NCBI GenBank assembly: GCA_030604885.1
Contig: JAUVUZ010000010.1
Location: 37,828 to 101,827, forward strand
DNA length: 64,000 nucleotides
Direction: 5' to 3'
Origin: Alphaproteobacteria bacterium
GTDB taxonomy: Bacteria > Pseudomonadota > Alphaproteobacteria > Rhodospirillales > Rhodospirillaceae
Of this stretch, positions 1-8,462 are shown one piece after another. The notes below the pieces were generated by a model that was not told where the DNA came from, did not search any database, and saw only the letters and a program-made list of their open reading frames with translations. A program made the position numbers and the translations under genes. Each line of letters begins with the position of its first letter. Position 1 is the first letter of the stretch.

Positions 1-2
1 TC

Positions 3-1679
3 GTCGCCGACCGCCGCCAGCTCTACGACAAGATCGTCGCCGCCGATCCCACCCGCCGCAACCCGGCGCGCATGGACCTGGCGCGCTTCTACCTCGCCCA
101 CGGCTACGACGCCGAGGCCCTCGGCGTGCTGCGCGCGATCGCCAACGACGACCCGAAGATCGCCGAGCAGCCGAGCTTCCTCGCGGTGCGCGGCGGCGCC
201 AGCTACCTCATCCACCGCCCCGAGGACGCGCTCGCCGACCTCGGCAGCGAAACCCTCGGCGCCTCCAACGAGGCGCAGTTCTGGCGGGCGCTCGCCACCC
301 TCGCGATCGTGCCGCCGCGCGACAAGGGCGACCTCGCCGACGCGGTGCTGCGGGTGCGGGCCGCCGCCCCGGTGCTGAAGGACTATCCGGCGCGGCTGCG
401 CGCCCGGCTGGCGCTGGACGCCGCCCAGGCTCTCGCCGACGCGGGCGACGACACCGGCGTGCGCAACTTCCTCGACCTCGCCAAGCGCGACGACGCCTCC
501 CTCTCCGAGCAGGCGGAGGCCGCCTACCTCACCGGCCGGATGCACGCGGGGCAGGGCGCCCTCGATTCCGCCATCGAGGATTACCGCCGCGCCGAGGAGA
601 TGATGGTGCGCCCGTTCCGCGCCCGCGCCGCCTACGACCGCATCGTGCTGATGCACCGCATGGGCAAGCTCTCCGACGCCGAGGCCATCGACGGCCTCGA
701 CCGCCTGCGCTTCGCCTGGCGGGGCGACGACTTCGAATACAAGCTGTTGAAGACCTTGGCCGAGTTCCAGCTTCAGGCGAAGCGCTACGGCGACGGCCTG
801 CGGGTGCTCAAGCAGATGGCCGGATACTTCCGCCAGACGCCGGGCCTCGCCGACGTCACCGAGCTGATGCGCACCACCTTCCGCGAGCTGTACCTCAACA
901 ACCGCGCCGACGACATGCCGCCGGTGCGCGCCATCGCGCTGTTCGAGGAATTCCGCGAGCTGACCCCCACCGGGCCGGATGGCGACGAGATGATCCGCAA
1001 GCTCGCCGACCGTCTGGTGGGCGTGGACCTGCTCGCCCAGGCGGCGCAGCTCCTCGACCACCAGGTGCAGACCCGCCTCCAGGGGGTGGACAAGGCCCGC
1101 GTCGGCGCGCGCCTCGCGCTGGTGCAGTTGCTCAACCAGCAGCCCGCCCTGGCGCTCGCCGCGATCAAGGGGTCGGAGGCGCCGGGCCTGCCCGCCGACC
1201 TCGCCCGCCAGCGCGAGCTGTTGCGCGCCCGCGCCCTGGCCGACCTCGGTCAGGCGGAGGCGGGCCTCAAGATGCTCGCCGCCGAAAACGGCGACGAGGC
1301 CAACCTGCTGAAGGCCGAGATCCAGTGGCGCCAGCAGAACTGGGCGGGTGCGGCGGAGGCCCTGTCGCGCGCCATCCACGTGCCCGACGAGGGCACGCAG
1401 ATGTCCGCGGCGATGCGCCAGCGGGTGCTGCAATGGGTCACCGCGCTCAGGCTCTCCGACCAGCGCCGCGACATCGCCCAGGTGCGCCGCGACTATCTGC
1501 CCTACATGAACGCGACGCCGGAATACGACGCCTTCAATCTTCTCACCAATCGTACCGCCGCCGGGTTGATCGACATGGCCGCGGTGGAGGAACAGATCAA
1601 GCAGGCGGAAAACTTCCGCTCGTTCCTCGGCGAGTACAAGACTCGCATGCAGCAGTCGGGACTTTCGGCGATCAACTGA
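3..1679 (+). CDS. TPR-like helical repeat protein, 5' end cut off by window
   Basis: The frame is open from base 3, upstream of the first internal ATG at 72, so the true start lies outside the window. The visible 558 codons are almost wholly alpha-helical, rich in Ala and Leu, with recurring tetratricopeptide-like patterns (for example around YLTGRMHAGQGALDSAIEDY), and show no catalytic motif. Proteins of this kind are scaffolds for protein-protein contacts. It ends 152 bases before speD, in the same direction. No specific function can be assigned. The repeat character is seen in the sequence, and the scaffold role is inferred. Confidence 0.7.
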   Translation, partial: VADRRQLYDKIVAADPTRRNPARMDLARFYLAHGYDAEALGVLRAIANDDPKIAEQPSFLAVRGGASYLIHRPEDALADLGSETLGASNEAQFWRALATLAIVPPRDKGDLADAVLRVRAAAPVLKDYPARLRARLALDAAQALADAGDDTGVRNFLDLAKRDDASLSEQAEAAYLTGRMHAGQGALDSAIEDYRRAEEMMVRPFRARAAYDRIVLMHRMGKLSDAEAIDGLDRLRFAWRGDDFEYKLLKTLAEFQLQAKRYGDGLRVLKQMAGYFRQTPGLADVTELMRTTFRELYLNNRADDMPPVRAIALFEEFRELTPTGPDGDEMIRKLADRLVGVDLLAQAAQLLDHQVQTRLQGVDKARVGARLALVQLLNQQPALALAAIKGSEAPGLPADLARQRELLRARALADLGQAEAGLKMLAAENGDEANLLKAEIQWRQQNWAGAAEALSRAIHVPDEGTQMSAAMRQRVLQWVTALRLSDQRRDIAQVRRDYLPYMNATPEYDAFNLLTNRTAAGLIDMAAVEEQIKQAENFRSFLGEYKTRMQQSGLSAIN

Positions 1680-1727
1680 CGCCGGACGCTTCCACGGATG
1701 GATGCCGCACCCCATGTATACGCCATG

Positions 1728-1803
1728 CATGGGGGCGGTTCGATTTTTCTTGCATTCCCGACCCCCATGGCCCAAAACACGCGTTCCAGAAAAAACGTTC
1801 TGG
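1728..1803 (+). promoter_or_regulatory. speD leader with two inverted repeats
   Basis: The speD leader holds two stems. CATGGGGG at 1728-1735 pairs with CCCCCATG at 1762-1769, and CCAGAA at 1786-1791 pairs with TTCTGG at 1798-1803. A purine-rich stretch (TTAGGAGTGGGG) follows just before the speD ATG. The arrangement fits a structured mRNA leader, but no known riboswitch class is recognised. Confidence 0.3.
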
Positions 1804-1831
1804 TCCATCTGCTGGTTAGGAGTGGGGAATC

Positions 1832-2341
1832 ATGAAAAATGTTTCTCTGGCCACCCAACTGGGGATGAACTCGGAAAAGGATCTGAGAGACTCCCAAAAC
1901 GGTACGGTTGGTGCGCCCGTGGTGCGATCCGCGGGGGCTCGCTTGTGGCCTGTTGTCGACAACGGCAACGACTATTTCGTCGAGCGCGACGGCGTCAAGT
2001 TCGCCGGGACGCATCTCATCATCGACCTTTGGGGGGCGACCAATCTCGATCGCCTCGAGATCGTCGAACAAACGCTGACCGCTGCGGCCGAGGAGGCCGG
2101 GGCGACGATCCTGCACACGCATCTTCACCATTTCACGCCCAACGGCGGGATCTCGGGGGTGCTGGTGCTGGCGGAAAGCCACATCTCGATCCACACCTGG
2201 CCGGAGCGCAACTACGCCGCGCTCGACGTGTTCATGTGCGGGACGTGCGATCCCTACAAGTGTATCCCCAAGCTCCGGGAAGCCTTCCACCCGGCGCACA
2301 TCACCTTGAACGAGCACAAGCGCGGAATGACGACGTGGTGA
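1832..2341 (+). CDS. speD: S-adenosylmethionine decarboxylase proenzyme
   Basis: This 169-aa protein decarboxylates SAM to supply aminopropyl groups for spermidine synthesis. It is of the short prokaryotic class. The proenzyme is cleaved between Glu115 and Ser116 in the LAESHISIHTWPE block, leaving a pyruvoyl group on Ser116. The fold signature GTHLIIDLWGA (59-69) and the catalytic-Cys region FMCGTC (134-139) are present. An N-terminal extension of roughly 45 residues precedes the core. The start has a good ribosome-binding site (TAGGAGTGGGG). The stop codon overlaps the start of speE, so the two are translationally coupled and act in successive steps. Confidence 0.96.
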   Translation: MKNVSLATQLGMNSEKDLRDSQNGTVGAPVVRSAGARLWPVVDNGNDYFVERDGVKFAGTHLIIDLWGATNLDRLEIVEQTLTAAAEEAGATILHTHLHHFTPNGGISGVLVLAESHISIHTWPERNYAALDVFMCGTCDPYKCIPKLREAFHPAHITLNEHKRGMTTW

Positions 2342-3183
2342 CACGCTTCGTCGAGGCGCTCTATCCCGACTGGCAGCAGGCGTTCGAAGGCGTGCGCCTG
2401 CTGCACCGGGAAACCACGCCGTATCAGGAGCTTGCCGTCTACGAGACGCCGGGCTTCGGCACCCTGCTCGCCCTCGACGGCGTGGTGCAGACCACCACCG
2501 CCGACGAGTTCGTCTATCACGAGATGATCGTGCATCCGGCGCTCGTCGCCCACGGCGCCGCCAAGGCGGTGCTGGTGGTGGGCGGCGGCGACGGCGGCTG
2601 CCTGCGCGAAATCCTCAAGCACCCGGTGGAGCGGGTGGTCCTCGCCGAGATCGACGAACGCGTCGTCGCGGTGTCGAAGGCGTTCCTGCCCGGCCTTGCG
2701 GCGGGCGCGTTCGACGACCCGCGGGTCGAGGTGCGGATCGGCGACGGCCTCGCGTTCGTCGCCGAAACTCAGGAAACGTTCGACGTCATCGTCGTCGATT
2801 CCACCGATCCGGAAGGGCCGGGCGAGGCGCTGTTCACCGAAAAATTCTACGCCGACTGCGCGCGCATCCTCAATCCGCGCGGCGTCGTCGTCACCCAGTC
2901 GGGCGTGCCGTTCCGCCAGCCGCGCGGCCTCGGTCTCTCCTACCGCCGCCTCGCCTCGGCGTTCGCCGACGTCACCTTCGCCACCTGCGCGGTGCCCACC
3001 TACGTCGGCGGCCTGATGACCCTCGGCTGGGCGTCGCAGGACCCCTCGCTGCGCCGCCTCGGCGTCGAGAGCCTGCGCGCGGTGGCCGAGGCGCGCGGCC
3101 TCGCCACGCGCTATTACACGCCGGAGGTTCATCTGGCGGCGTTCGCATTGCCGCGGTACATTCAAGAGCTTTTGGTGCCCTGA
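2338..3183 (+). CDS. speE: Spermidine synthase (polyamine aminopropyltransferase)
   Basis: The enzyme transfers the aminopropyl group of decarboxylated SAM to putrescine. The 281-aa length is normal for the family. The SAM-binding motif GGGDGG begins near residue 82, preceded by the substrate-pocket block LLALDGVVQTT and DEFVYHEM. Further hallmarks are VVDSTDPEGPGEALFT and the C-terminal AFALPRYIQELL. The start is GTG, in the GTGA overlap with speD. A second GTG three bases upstream (2335) is equally possible. It forms a two-gene spermidine operon with speD. Confidence 0.95.
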   Translation: MTRFVEALYPDWQQAFEGVRLLHRETTPYQELAVYETPGFGTLLALDGVVQTTTADEFVYHEMIVHPALVAHGAAKAVLVVGGGDGGCLREILKHPVERVVLAEIDERVVAVSKAFLPGLAAGAFDDPRVEVRIGDGLAFVAETQETFDVIVVDSTDPEGPGEALFTEKFYADCARILNPRGVVVTQSGVPFRQPRGLGLSYRRLASAFADVTFATCAVPTYVGGLMTLGWASQDPSLRRLGVESLRAVAEARGLATRYYTPEVHLAAFALPRYIQELLVP

Positions 3184-3260
3184 AACCGCGCGCGAGACGC
3201 GGGCAGGAAGGGAGGCTTGGTTCCCGACTCCACCACCACGTCACTCCAAGGAGAATTCGG

Positions 3261-4358
3261 ATGCGCAAGTCCATTGTGGGCGGTCTCGCCCTGACCGCCG
3301 CCGCGCTCGGCGCGACGCCCGCTCTCGCCGATACCGCGGTCGCCATCGCCGGGCCGATGACCGGCCAATACGCCTCCGCCGGCGACCAGATCCGCCAGGG
3401 CGCCGAGCTGGCGATCGCCGACATCAACGCCCGCGGCGGCGTGCTGGGCGAAAAGCTCAAGCTGGTGGTGGGCGACGACGCCTGCGACCCGAAGCAGGCG
3501 GTGGCGGTGGCCAACAAGATGGTCACCGACGGCATCGCCTTCATGCACGGGCACTGGTGCTCGTCCTCCACCATTCCCGCCTCGGATATCTACAACGAGG
3601 CGCAGATTCCGATGGCGACGGTCTCCACCAATCCCCAGGTCACCGAGCGCGGCCTCAAGAACATCTTCCGCATCATGGGGCGCGACGACCAGCAGGGCCT
3701 GGTGGCGGGCGACTACATCGCCGCCAGGTTCGGCCAGGCCAAGGTGGCGGTGATCGACGACAAGTCCGCCTACGGCAAGGGCCTCGCCACCGAAATGGCG
3801 AAGGCGATGAAGGCCAAGGGACTGAAGCCGGCGGTCGAGGAATCCATCACCGCCGGGGAGCGCGACTATTCGTCGCTGGTCACCAAGCTCAAGGCCGCCG
3901 GGGTTTCGGTGGTGGCCTACGGCGGCTACCACACCGAGGTCGGCCTGATCGTGCGCCAGGCCAAGGAGGCGGGCCTCGACCTGGTGGTGATGTCGGGCGA
4001 CACCATGACCAACTCGGAGCTGCCCTCGATCGCGGGCGCGGCGGCCGACAACGTGATGTTCACCTTCTCCCCCGATCCGCGCGAGATTCCCGCCGCCGCC
4101 CCGGTGGTCGCGGAATTCCGCAAGAAGAACATCGACCCCGAGGGCTACGTGCTCTACGCCTACGCCGCGATGCAGCTGTTCGAGCAGGCCGCCAAGCAGG
4201 CGAAAAGCGTGAAGTATCAGCCGTTGCGCGACGCCATGGCGGCGGGCAGCTTCCCCACCGTGATCGGCGACCTGTCGTTCGACGCCAAGGGCGACCTCAA
4301 GGTTCCGGCGTTCGTGGTCTACCAGTGGAAGGGCGGCAAGTACGCCGCGGTGAAGTAG
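3261..4358 (+). CDS. ABC transporter substrate-binding protein, branched-chain amino-acid (LivJ/LivK) type
   Basis: This 365-aa protein opens with a clear Sec signal peptide (MRKSIVGGLALTAAALGATPALA) and continues as a type I periplasmic binding fold, with the typical start VAIAGPMTGQYASAGDQIRQG and NARGGVLGEKLKLVVGDDACDP. It would bind branched-chain or other amino acids in the periplasm. No permease or ATPase gene adjoins it, so its partners must be encoded elsewhere. GGAG precedes the ATG (AAGGAGAATTCGGATG). A strong hairpin terminator follows. The exact ligand is unknown. Confidence 0.92.
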   Translation: MRKSIVGGLALTAAALGATPALADTAVAIAGPMTGQYASAGDQIRQGAELAIADINARGGVLGEKLKLVVGDDACDPKQAVAVANKMVTDGIAFMHGHWCSSSTIPASDIYNEAQIPMATVSTNPQVTERGLKNIFRIMGRDDQQGLVAGDYIAARFGQAKVAVIDDKSAYGKGLATEMAKAMKAKGLKPAVEESITAGERDYSSLVTKLKAAGVSVVAYGGYHTEVGLIVRQAKEAGLDLVVMSGDTMTNSELPSIAGAAADNVMFTFSPDPREIPAAAPVVAEFRKKNIDPEGYVLYAYAAMQLFEQAAKQAKSVKYQPLRDAMAAGSFPTVIGDLSFDAKGDLKVPAFVVYQWKGGKYAAVK

Positions 4359-4378
4359 GGCCGGAGATCCGGCGCAAC

Positions 4379-4411
4379 GGAAAAAGGCCGGGGTTCGCCC
4401 CGGCCTTTTTT
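4379..4411. terminator. Bidirectional intrinsic terminator
   Basis: AAGGCCGGGG, a TTCG tetraloop and CCCCGGCCTT form a perfect stem. It is flanked by A5 on the left and T6 on the right, so it can end both the binding-protein gene and the convergent ammonia-lyase gene. Confidence 0.9.
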
Positions 4412-4423
4412 GCGTTGGGCGGC

Positions 4424-5386
4424 TCAGGCGCCCAGGAGTTCGCTGAACCGCTTCATGTCGACGTTGCCGCCCGAGAGGACGATGCCGACGCGCTTGCCCT
4501 TGAGGCGGTCCTTGATCTGCTTCGCGGCGGCGAGGCCGAGGCAGCCGGTGGGTTCGACGACGATCTTCATGCGGGTGGCGAAGAACCCCATCGCCTCCAC
4601 CAGTTCGGCGTCGGCGGCGGTGCGGATTTCCGCCAGCTCGCGCTTCATGATCGCGTAGGTGAGATCGCCGATGTGCTGGGTCTGGGCGCCGTCGGCGATG
4701 GTCTTGGGGGTGTCGATGTGGACGATCCGCCCCTCCGCCAGGGAGCGCTGGGCGTCGTTGCCCGCCTCCGGCTCGACGCCGATCACCCGGCAATCGGGCG
4801 AGAGGGCGCGGGCGGCGAGGGCGGAGCCGGAAATCAGCCCGCCGCCGCCCACCGGCGCGAACAGGTAGTCGAGCGGCCCGACCTCCTCGATCAGCTCCTT
4901 GACCGCCGTGCCCTGGCCCGCGATCACGTCGACGTGGTTGTAGGGCGGGATCAGCGCGAGGCCGCGCTCCGCCGAAAGCCGCGCGCCGATCGCCTCGCGG
5001 TCCTCGGTGTAGCGGTCGTAGAGCACCACCTCGGCGCCGTAGCCGCGGGTGGCCGCCACCTTGGCCGCCGGGGCGTCGTGCGGCATCACGATCACCGCCG
5101 GGGCGCCCAGCAGCTTGGCCGCCAGCGCCACCGCCTGGGCATGGTTGCCCGAGGAATAGGCCACCACGCCCGCCTTGCGCTGCGCGGGCGAGAGGCTCGC
5201 CACCGCGTTGTAGCCGCCGCGGAACTTGAAGGCGCCCATGCGCTGGAGGTTCTCGGCCTTGAAGAACAGCGAGGCGCCGAGGGCGTCGTCGGCGGTGCGG
5301 GAGGTGAGGACCGGGGTCTTGTGGGCGACGCCGGCGATGCGCGCCGCCGCTGCTTCGACGTCGGCGTAGGTGGGGAGGGTGACCAT
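4424..5386 (-). CDS. PLP-dependent threonine/serine dehydratase or hydroxyaspartate ammonia-lyase
   Basis: This 320-aa fold-type II PLP enzyme deaminates threonine, serine or 3-hydroxyaspartate. Lys54 in GAFKFRGG is the Schiff-base lysine. SSGNHAQA and the phosphate loop GGGGLISG are intact. It lacks the C-terminal ACT-like regulatory domain of biosynthetic IlvA, which points to a catabolic or detoxifying role. The start MVTLPTYAD at 5386 was chosen because homologues begin there. It follows fliP by 26 bases on the same strand, so it is probably co-transcribed with the leftward flagellar arm. The substrate cannot be settled from sequence. Confidence 0.88.
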   Translation of the reverse strand: MVTLPTYADVEAAAARIAGVAHKTPVLTSRTADDALGASLFFKAENLQRMGAFKFRGGYNAVASLSPAQRKAGVVAYSSGNHAQAVALAAKLLGAPAVIVMPHDAPAAKVAATRGYGAEVVLYDRYTEDREAIGARLSAERGLALIPPYNHVDVIAGQGTAVKELIEEVGPLDYLFAPVGGGGLISGSALAARALSPDCRVIGVEPEAGNDAQRSLAEGRIVHIDTPKTIADGAQTQHIGDLTYAIMKRELAEIRTAADAELVEAMGFFATRMKIVVEPTGCLGLAAAKQIKDRLKGKRVGIVLSGGNVDMKRFSELLGA

Positions 5387-5412
5387 GGGGAAACTCGTGC
5401 GGTTTGAAGAAG

Positions 5413-6165
5413 CTAAGGTTGGAAGCTTTGCACAAGCGACCCGGCGATCAAGTACCAGCCGTCGATCAGCACGAAAAAGATCAGCTTGAAGGGCAGCGCC
5501 AGCATCACCGGCGGCAGCATCATCATGCCCATCGACATCAGCACCGAGGCCACCACCATGTCGATGATGATGAACGGCAGATAGAGCAGGAAGCCGATCT
5601 CGAAGGCGCGCCGCAGCTCGGAGATCATGAACGCCGGGATCAGCGCCTGATAGGGCAGGGCCTCGGGCGCCGTGCCCTCGGGCACCCGCGCCATGTCGAC
5701 GAACAGGGCGAGATCGCGCTCGTTGACGTTCTTCAGCATGAACTCGTGGAACGGCCGGGCGGCGCGCTCCAGCGCCTCGCCCTCGCTGATCTGCTCCTCG
5801 ATCAGCGGGCTGATGCCCTCGTTCCACGAGCGCTCGAAGGTGGGCGACATCACGAAGAAGGTGAGGAACATCGCCAGCGACAGGATCACCATGTTGGGCG
5901 GCGTGGTGTTGGTGCCCATCGCCTGGCGCAGCATCGACAGCACCACCGCGATGCGGGTGAACGAGGTGACCATCAACAGGATGCCCGGCGCCAGCGACAG
6001 CACCGTCATCAGCAGGAACAGCTGGATCACCCGCGCGGCGGTGGAGCCGCCGCCCGCGTCGCCGCCGAGGTCGATGTTCAGCGATTGCGCCAGCGCCGCC
6101 TCGGGGAGAAGCGCCGCCAGGGCGAACAGGGCGAACAGGGCGAACCAGCCGAGGGTGCGGGTCAT
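5413..6165 (-). CDS. fliP: Flagellar type III export apparatus protein FliP
   Basis: This 250-aa inner-membrane protein, with FliQ and FliR, forms the export gate of the flagellar secretion system. It has a cleavable N-terminal hydrophobic segment, a conserved SFTRIAVVLSMLRQAMGTNTTPPN block, and the C-terminal membrane pair around PFIIIDMVVASVLMSMGMMM. The ATG at 6165 overlaps the fliO stop (ATGA), making it the natural start; an upstream GTG would add six residues. Confidence 0.97.
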   Translation of the reverse strand: MTRTLGWFALFALFALAALLPEAALAQSLNIDLGGDAGGGSTAARVIQLFLLMTVLSLAPGILLMVTSFTRIAVVLSMLRQAMGTNTTPPNMVILSLAMFLTFFVMSPTFERSWNEGISPLIEEQISEGEALERAARPFHEFMLKNVNERDLALFVDMARVPEGTAPEALPYQALIPAFMISELRRAFEIGFLLYLPFIIIDMVVASVLMSMGMMMLPPVMLALPFKLIFFVLIDGWYLIAGSLVQSFQP

Positions 6166-6542
6166 CGCGGCTCCTTGTCCCAATCGTCGGCCTCTTCGTC
6201 GGCGCGCAGCACCGGGCGGTCGCCGCGCGGCTCGGCGAGGGCGTCGCGGAAGCGCGGCTCCGGCTCGGCCGCCGGGGGCGGCGCGATGCCGGTCTCGATC
6301 ACCGCGCTGCGGCCCGCGGCCAGCAGCAGCAGGTGTTCGACGCCGTCGCGCGACACCAGCGCCAGCTTGTGCTGCGGGTCGATGGGGCGGATTTCCACCA
6401 CCGCGAGGCGGCGCGAGCGCAGCGCCGCGCGCGGCAGACCGCCGCCGCCGAAGCGTTTGAACGCCCAGCCCGCCAGCAGGATCAGGCCGATCACCAGCCC
6501 GAGAATGGCGATCAGGCGTCCGAACATCACCCCGTCGAGCAT
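6162..6542 (-). CDS. fliO: FliO-like flagellar export accessory protein
   Basis: This short protein of about 126 aa has one N-terminal membrane segment (LIAILGLVIGLILLAGWAFK), a small beta-rich cytoplasmic part (RRLAVVEIRPIDPQHKLALVSRDG) and an acidic, proline-rich tail. This architecture, immediately upstream of fliP and overlapping it by 4 bases, is that of FliO, which helps FliP assemble. The ATG at 6542 has a GGAGG ribosome site just upstream; a GTG at 6557 would overlap the preceding gene instead. Confidence 0.85.
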   Translation of the reverse strand: MLDGVMFGRLIAILGLVIGLILLAGWAFKRFGGGGLPRAALRSRRLAVVEIRPIDPQHKLALVSRDGVEHLLLLAAGRSAVIETGIAPPPAAEPEPRFRDALAEPRGDRPVLRADEEADDWDKEPR

Positions 6543-6553
6543 CGAACCTCCGC

Positions 6554-6835
6554 TCACTCGCTGTCGGCCTCCGGTTGCGGCGGGAGGGCCTCCCGCGCGG
6601 TTGCGAGAACAGTTGTCACGGCGGCGATCTCGCCGTCAAGGCGTTCGAGCGCGGCGACCGCGCGCGGCCGTTCCTCCGGGCGCACCCGCTGGGCGAGGTC
6701 GCACAACGCCGCCACCTCCGCCTCGGCGCGGGTCAGATCGTGCGCCACGCCGCGGCCGAGGGCGGCGCGCGCGTCCTCGATGCGGCGGATCAGCGCGCCC
6801 GCCCGTTGCAGCAGGTCGTCGAGGGCGGCGCTCAA
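6554..6835 (-). CDS. Uncharacterised 93-aa helical protein in flagellar operon
   Basis: It encodes an all-helical, Ala/Leu/Arg/Glu-rich protein with no membrane segment and no family motif I recognise. It begins with TTG in a TTGA overlap with the upstream fhlB-like gene and lies 11 bases before fliO, so it is translated as part of the flagellar arm. Its size and helical character resemble flagellar export chaperones such as FlgN or FliT, but that is inference from context. Confidence 0.65.
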   Translation of the reverse strand: MSAALDDLLQRAGALIRRIEDARAALGRGVAHDLTRAEAEVAALCDLAQRVRPEERPRAVAALERLDGEIAAVTTVLATAREALPPQPEADSE

Positions 6836-7122
6836 GGTTCCAGGTCCCCGGGCCAGCGGCCGTTGGCGCGGTAGACGTAGGCGAGGATCTCCGCCACCGC
6901 GGCGAAGGCTTCGAGGGGAATCTCGGTGTCGACGTCGACGGCGGAGAGGATTTCCGCCAGGTCCGCGTCCTCGCGCACCCGCACGCCGTTGGCGAAGGCG
7001 AGGGCGAGAATCTGTTCGGCCACCGCGCCGCGGCCCGACGCCACCACCTTGGGCGCCGCGGCCGAGCCGTCGTAGCCGAGCGCCACCGCGATCGGGCGCT
7101 TGTCGGGGGCGTCGTCGGACAT
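6832..7122 (-). CDS. FhlB-like protein (orphan FlhB C-terminal domain)
   Basis: The 96-aa product matches the cytoplasmic C-terminal half of FlhB/YscU proteins: IAVALGYDG, then APKVVASGRGAVAEQI, then IPLEAFAAVAEILAYVYR. It lacks the NPTH autocleavage motif and all membrane segments. In other bacteria such stand-alone domains (FhlB, YlqH) can substitute for the cleaved FlhB C-terminus in export-specificity switching. It is the first gene of the leftward arm. Full-length flhB is at 9508. Confidence 0.85.
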   Translation of the reverse strand: MSDDAPDKRPIAVALGYDGSAAAPKVVASGRGAVAEQILALAFANGVRVREDADLAEILSAVDVDTEIPLEAFAAVAEILAYVYRANGRWPGDLEP

Positions 7123-7267
7123 CGGGTCTCCTCCGTCGGGGATCCTAGCCCAGGCCCCTCAACAAACCCTTAATCGCAGGGTTCGGCGCCGGGGTTTACC
7201 GAATGTTAAAACGCCGGGGCGATACTGGCCGCGACCGAAACCGCGCCGACGCGCCGGGAGAGTGCCG

Positions 7268-7684
7268 ATGGACCTTCAAAAGCTGAGTTTTTTCCAGATC
7301 GCGCAGGAGCGCATGGATTGGCTGGCGCAGCGCCAGAAGGTGGTGTCGCAGAATTTGGCGAACGCCAATACCCCCGGCTACGAGGCGCGCGACGTCAAGG
7401 AACTCGATTTCAAGAGCGCGCTCTCGCGCACCCTGGCGCGGGAGACCCAGTCGATTCCCGCCACCCGCACCGACCCGGCGCACCTCACCGGCTCGCTGCC
7501 GCAGGCCGGGCCGTATCGCGTCGAGACCGTCCGCCGCCCGTTCGAATACACCCTCGACAAGAACGGCGTGGACGTGGAGGAGCAGATGGAAAAGGCCGCG
7601 TCCAACCGCTCGGCCTACGAGCTCGCCTCCAACCTGGTGCTCAAGAACCTCAGCATGATCCGCACCGCGATCGGCCGCACGTGA
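7268..7684 (+). CDS. flgB: Flagellar proximal rod protein FlgB
   Basis: This 138-aa rod protein is exported by the flagellar type III system. It has the family N-terminal signature SQNLANANTPGYEARDV and a heptad-rich C-terminal helix (ASNRSAYELASNLVLKNL). The ATG at 7268 follows a short purine stretch and matches the family start MDLQKLSFF; the reading frame extends further upstream without homology. It opens the rightward arm of the locus. Confidence 0.96.
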   Translation: MDLQKLSFFQIAQERMDWLAQRQKVVSQNLANANTPGYEARDVKELDFKSALSRTLARETQSIPATRTDPAHLTGSLPQAGPYRVETVRRPFEYTLDKNGVDVEEQMEKAASNRSAYELASNLVLKNLSMIRTAIGRT

Positions 7685-7695
7685 GGAGTTAGGGT

Positions 7696-8106
7696 ATGGA
7701 CGATCTCCAGATCAGCACCCGCGTCTCCACCTCGGGCATGAAGGCCCAGGCCACCCGCCTGCGCGTGGTGTCGGAGAACATCGCCAACGCCGACTCGGTG
7801 GGCACCAAGCCCGGCGAGGCGCCCTACCGCCGCAAGACCGTGTCGTTCAAGGAGGAGGTCGACAAGGCCACCGCCTCCAAGCAGGTGCGGGTGAAGAAGA
7901 TCGGCGTCGACCGCTCCGACTTCGAAAAACGCTACGACCCCAACCATCCGGCCGCCGACGCCGACGGCTACGTCCAACTCCCCAACGTCAACCCGTTGAT
8001 GGAGGTGATGGACATGCGCGAGGCTCAGCGCGGCTACGAGGCCAACCTCAACGCCATGCAGATCAGCCGCCAGATGATCTCCAAAACCGTCGACATGCTG
8101 AAGTGA
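7696..8106 (+). CDS. flgC: Flagellar proximal rod protein FlgC
   Basis: This 136-aa rod protein has the N-terminal motif VVSENIANADSVGT and the C-terminal helix EVMDMREAQRGYEANLNAM, which give the paired terminal coiled-coil of rod and hook proteins. It is 11 bases downstream of flgB, with AGGAGTT before the ATG. Confidence 0.96.
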   Translation: MDDLQISTRVSTSGMKAQATRLRVVSENIANADSVGTKPGEAPYRRKTVSFKEEVDKATASKQVRVKKIGVDRSDFEKRYDPNHPAADADGYVQLPNVNPLMEVMDMREAQRGYEANLNAMQISRQMISKTVDMLK

Positions 8107-8116
8107 CGAGGCTCCG

Positions 8117-8449
8117 ATGACCTATCCGATCAGTTCCGCCGTCAACGCCTACCGCAACGCCGCGGGCGGCTTCGCCAGCGTCGGCGAGAGCCGCGACGGC
8201 CTCTCCCCCCAGGCCGCGGCGGTGCAGCCGGGCCAGAGCTTCACCGACCTGGTCAAGGACAACCTCAAGGAAGCGGTTGACGCCGGGCGGCAAAGCGAGA
8301 AGATGAGCCTCCTCGCGCTGCAGGGCAAAGCCGACCTGCGCGAGGTGGTGAACGCGGTGGCCAACGCCGAAACCGCGTTGCAGACGGTGGTGGCGGTGCG
8401 CGACAAGGTGCTGAACGCGTACCAGGACATCCTCAAGATGTCGATCTGA
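8117..8449 (+). CDS. fliE: Flagellar hook-basal body protein FliE
   Basis: This 110-aa export substrate links the MS ring to the proximal rod. It shows the typical FliE pattern: a variable N-terminus, then FTDLVKDNLKEAVDAGRQSE and a conserved end ALQTVVAVRDKVLNAYQDIL. It is placed directly after flgC, as in most flagellated alphaproteobacteria. Confidence 0.95.
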   Translation: MTYPISSAVNAYRNAAGGFASVGESRDGLSPQAAAVQPGQSFTDLVKDNLKEAVDAGRQSEKMSLLALQGKADLREVVNAVANAETALQTVVAVRDKVLNAYQDILKMSI

Positions 8450-8462
8450 TCGCGGAGTTGCG

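Noticed and set aside
1702-3183. A continuous 493-codon frame over speD and speE
   Set aside because: Only the part after 2335 matches spermidine synthase. The earlier part lies out of frame across the well-conserved speD gene and has no homology.
5404-7173. Long open frames antisense to fliP/fliO and similar long frames throughout the GC-rich part
   Set aside because: They have Arg/Pro/Gly/His-rich low-complexity products and lie opposite genes with clear family motifs. High GC makes stop codons rare in the shadow frames.
7195-7245. A possible sigma-28 flagellar promoter before flgB (TAAA followed by GCGATAC)
   Set aside because: The spacing between the two elements is about 8 bases, far below the 14-16 expected.
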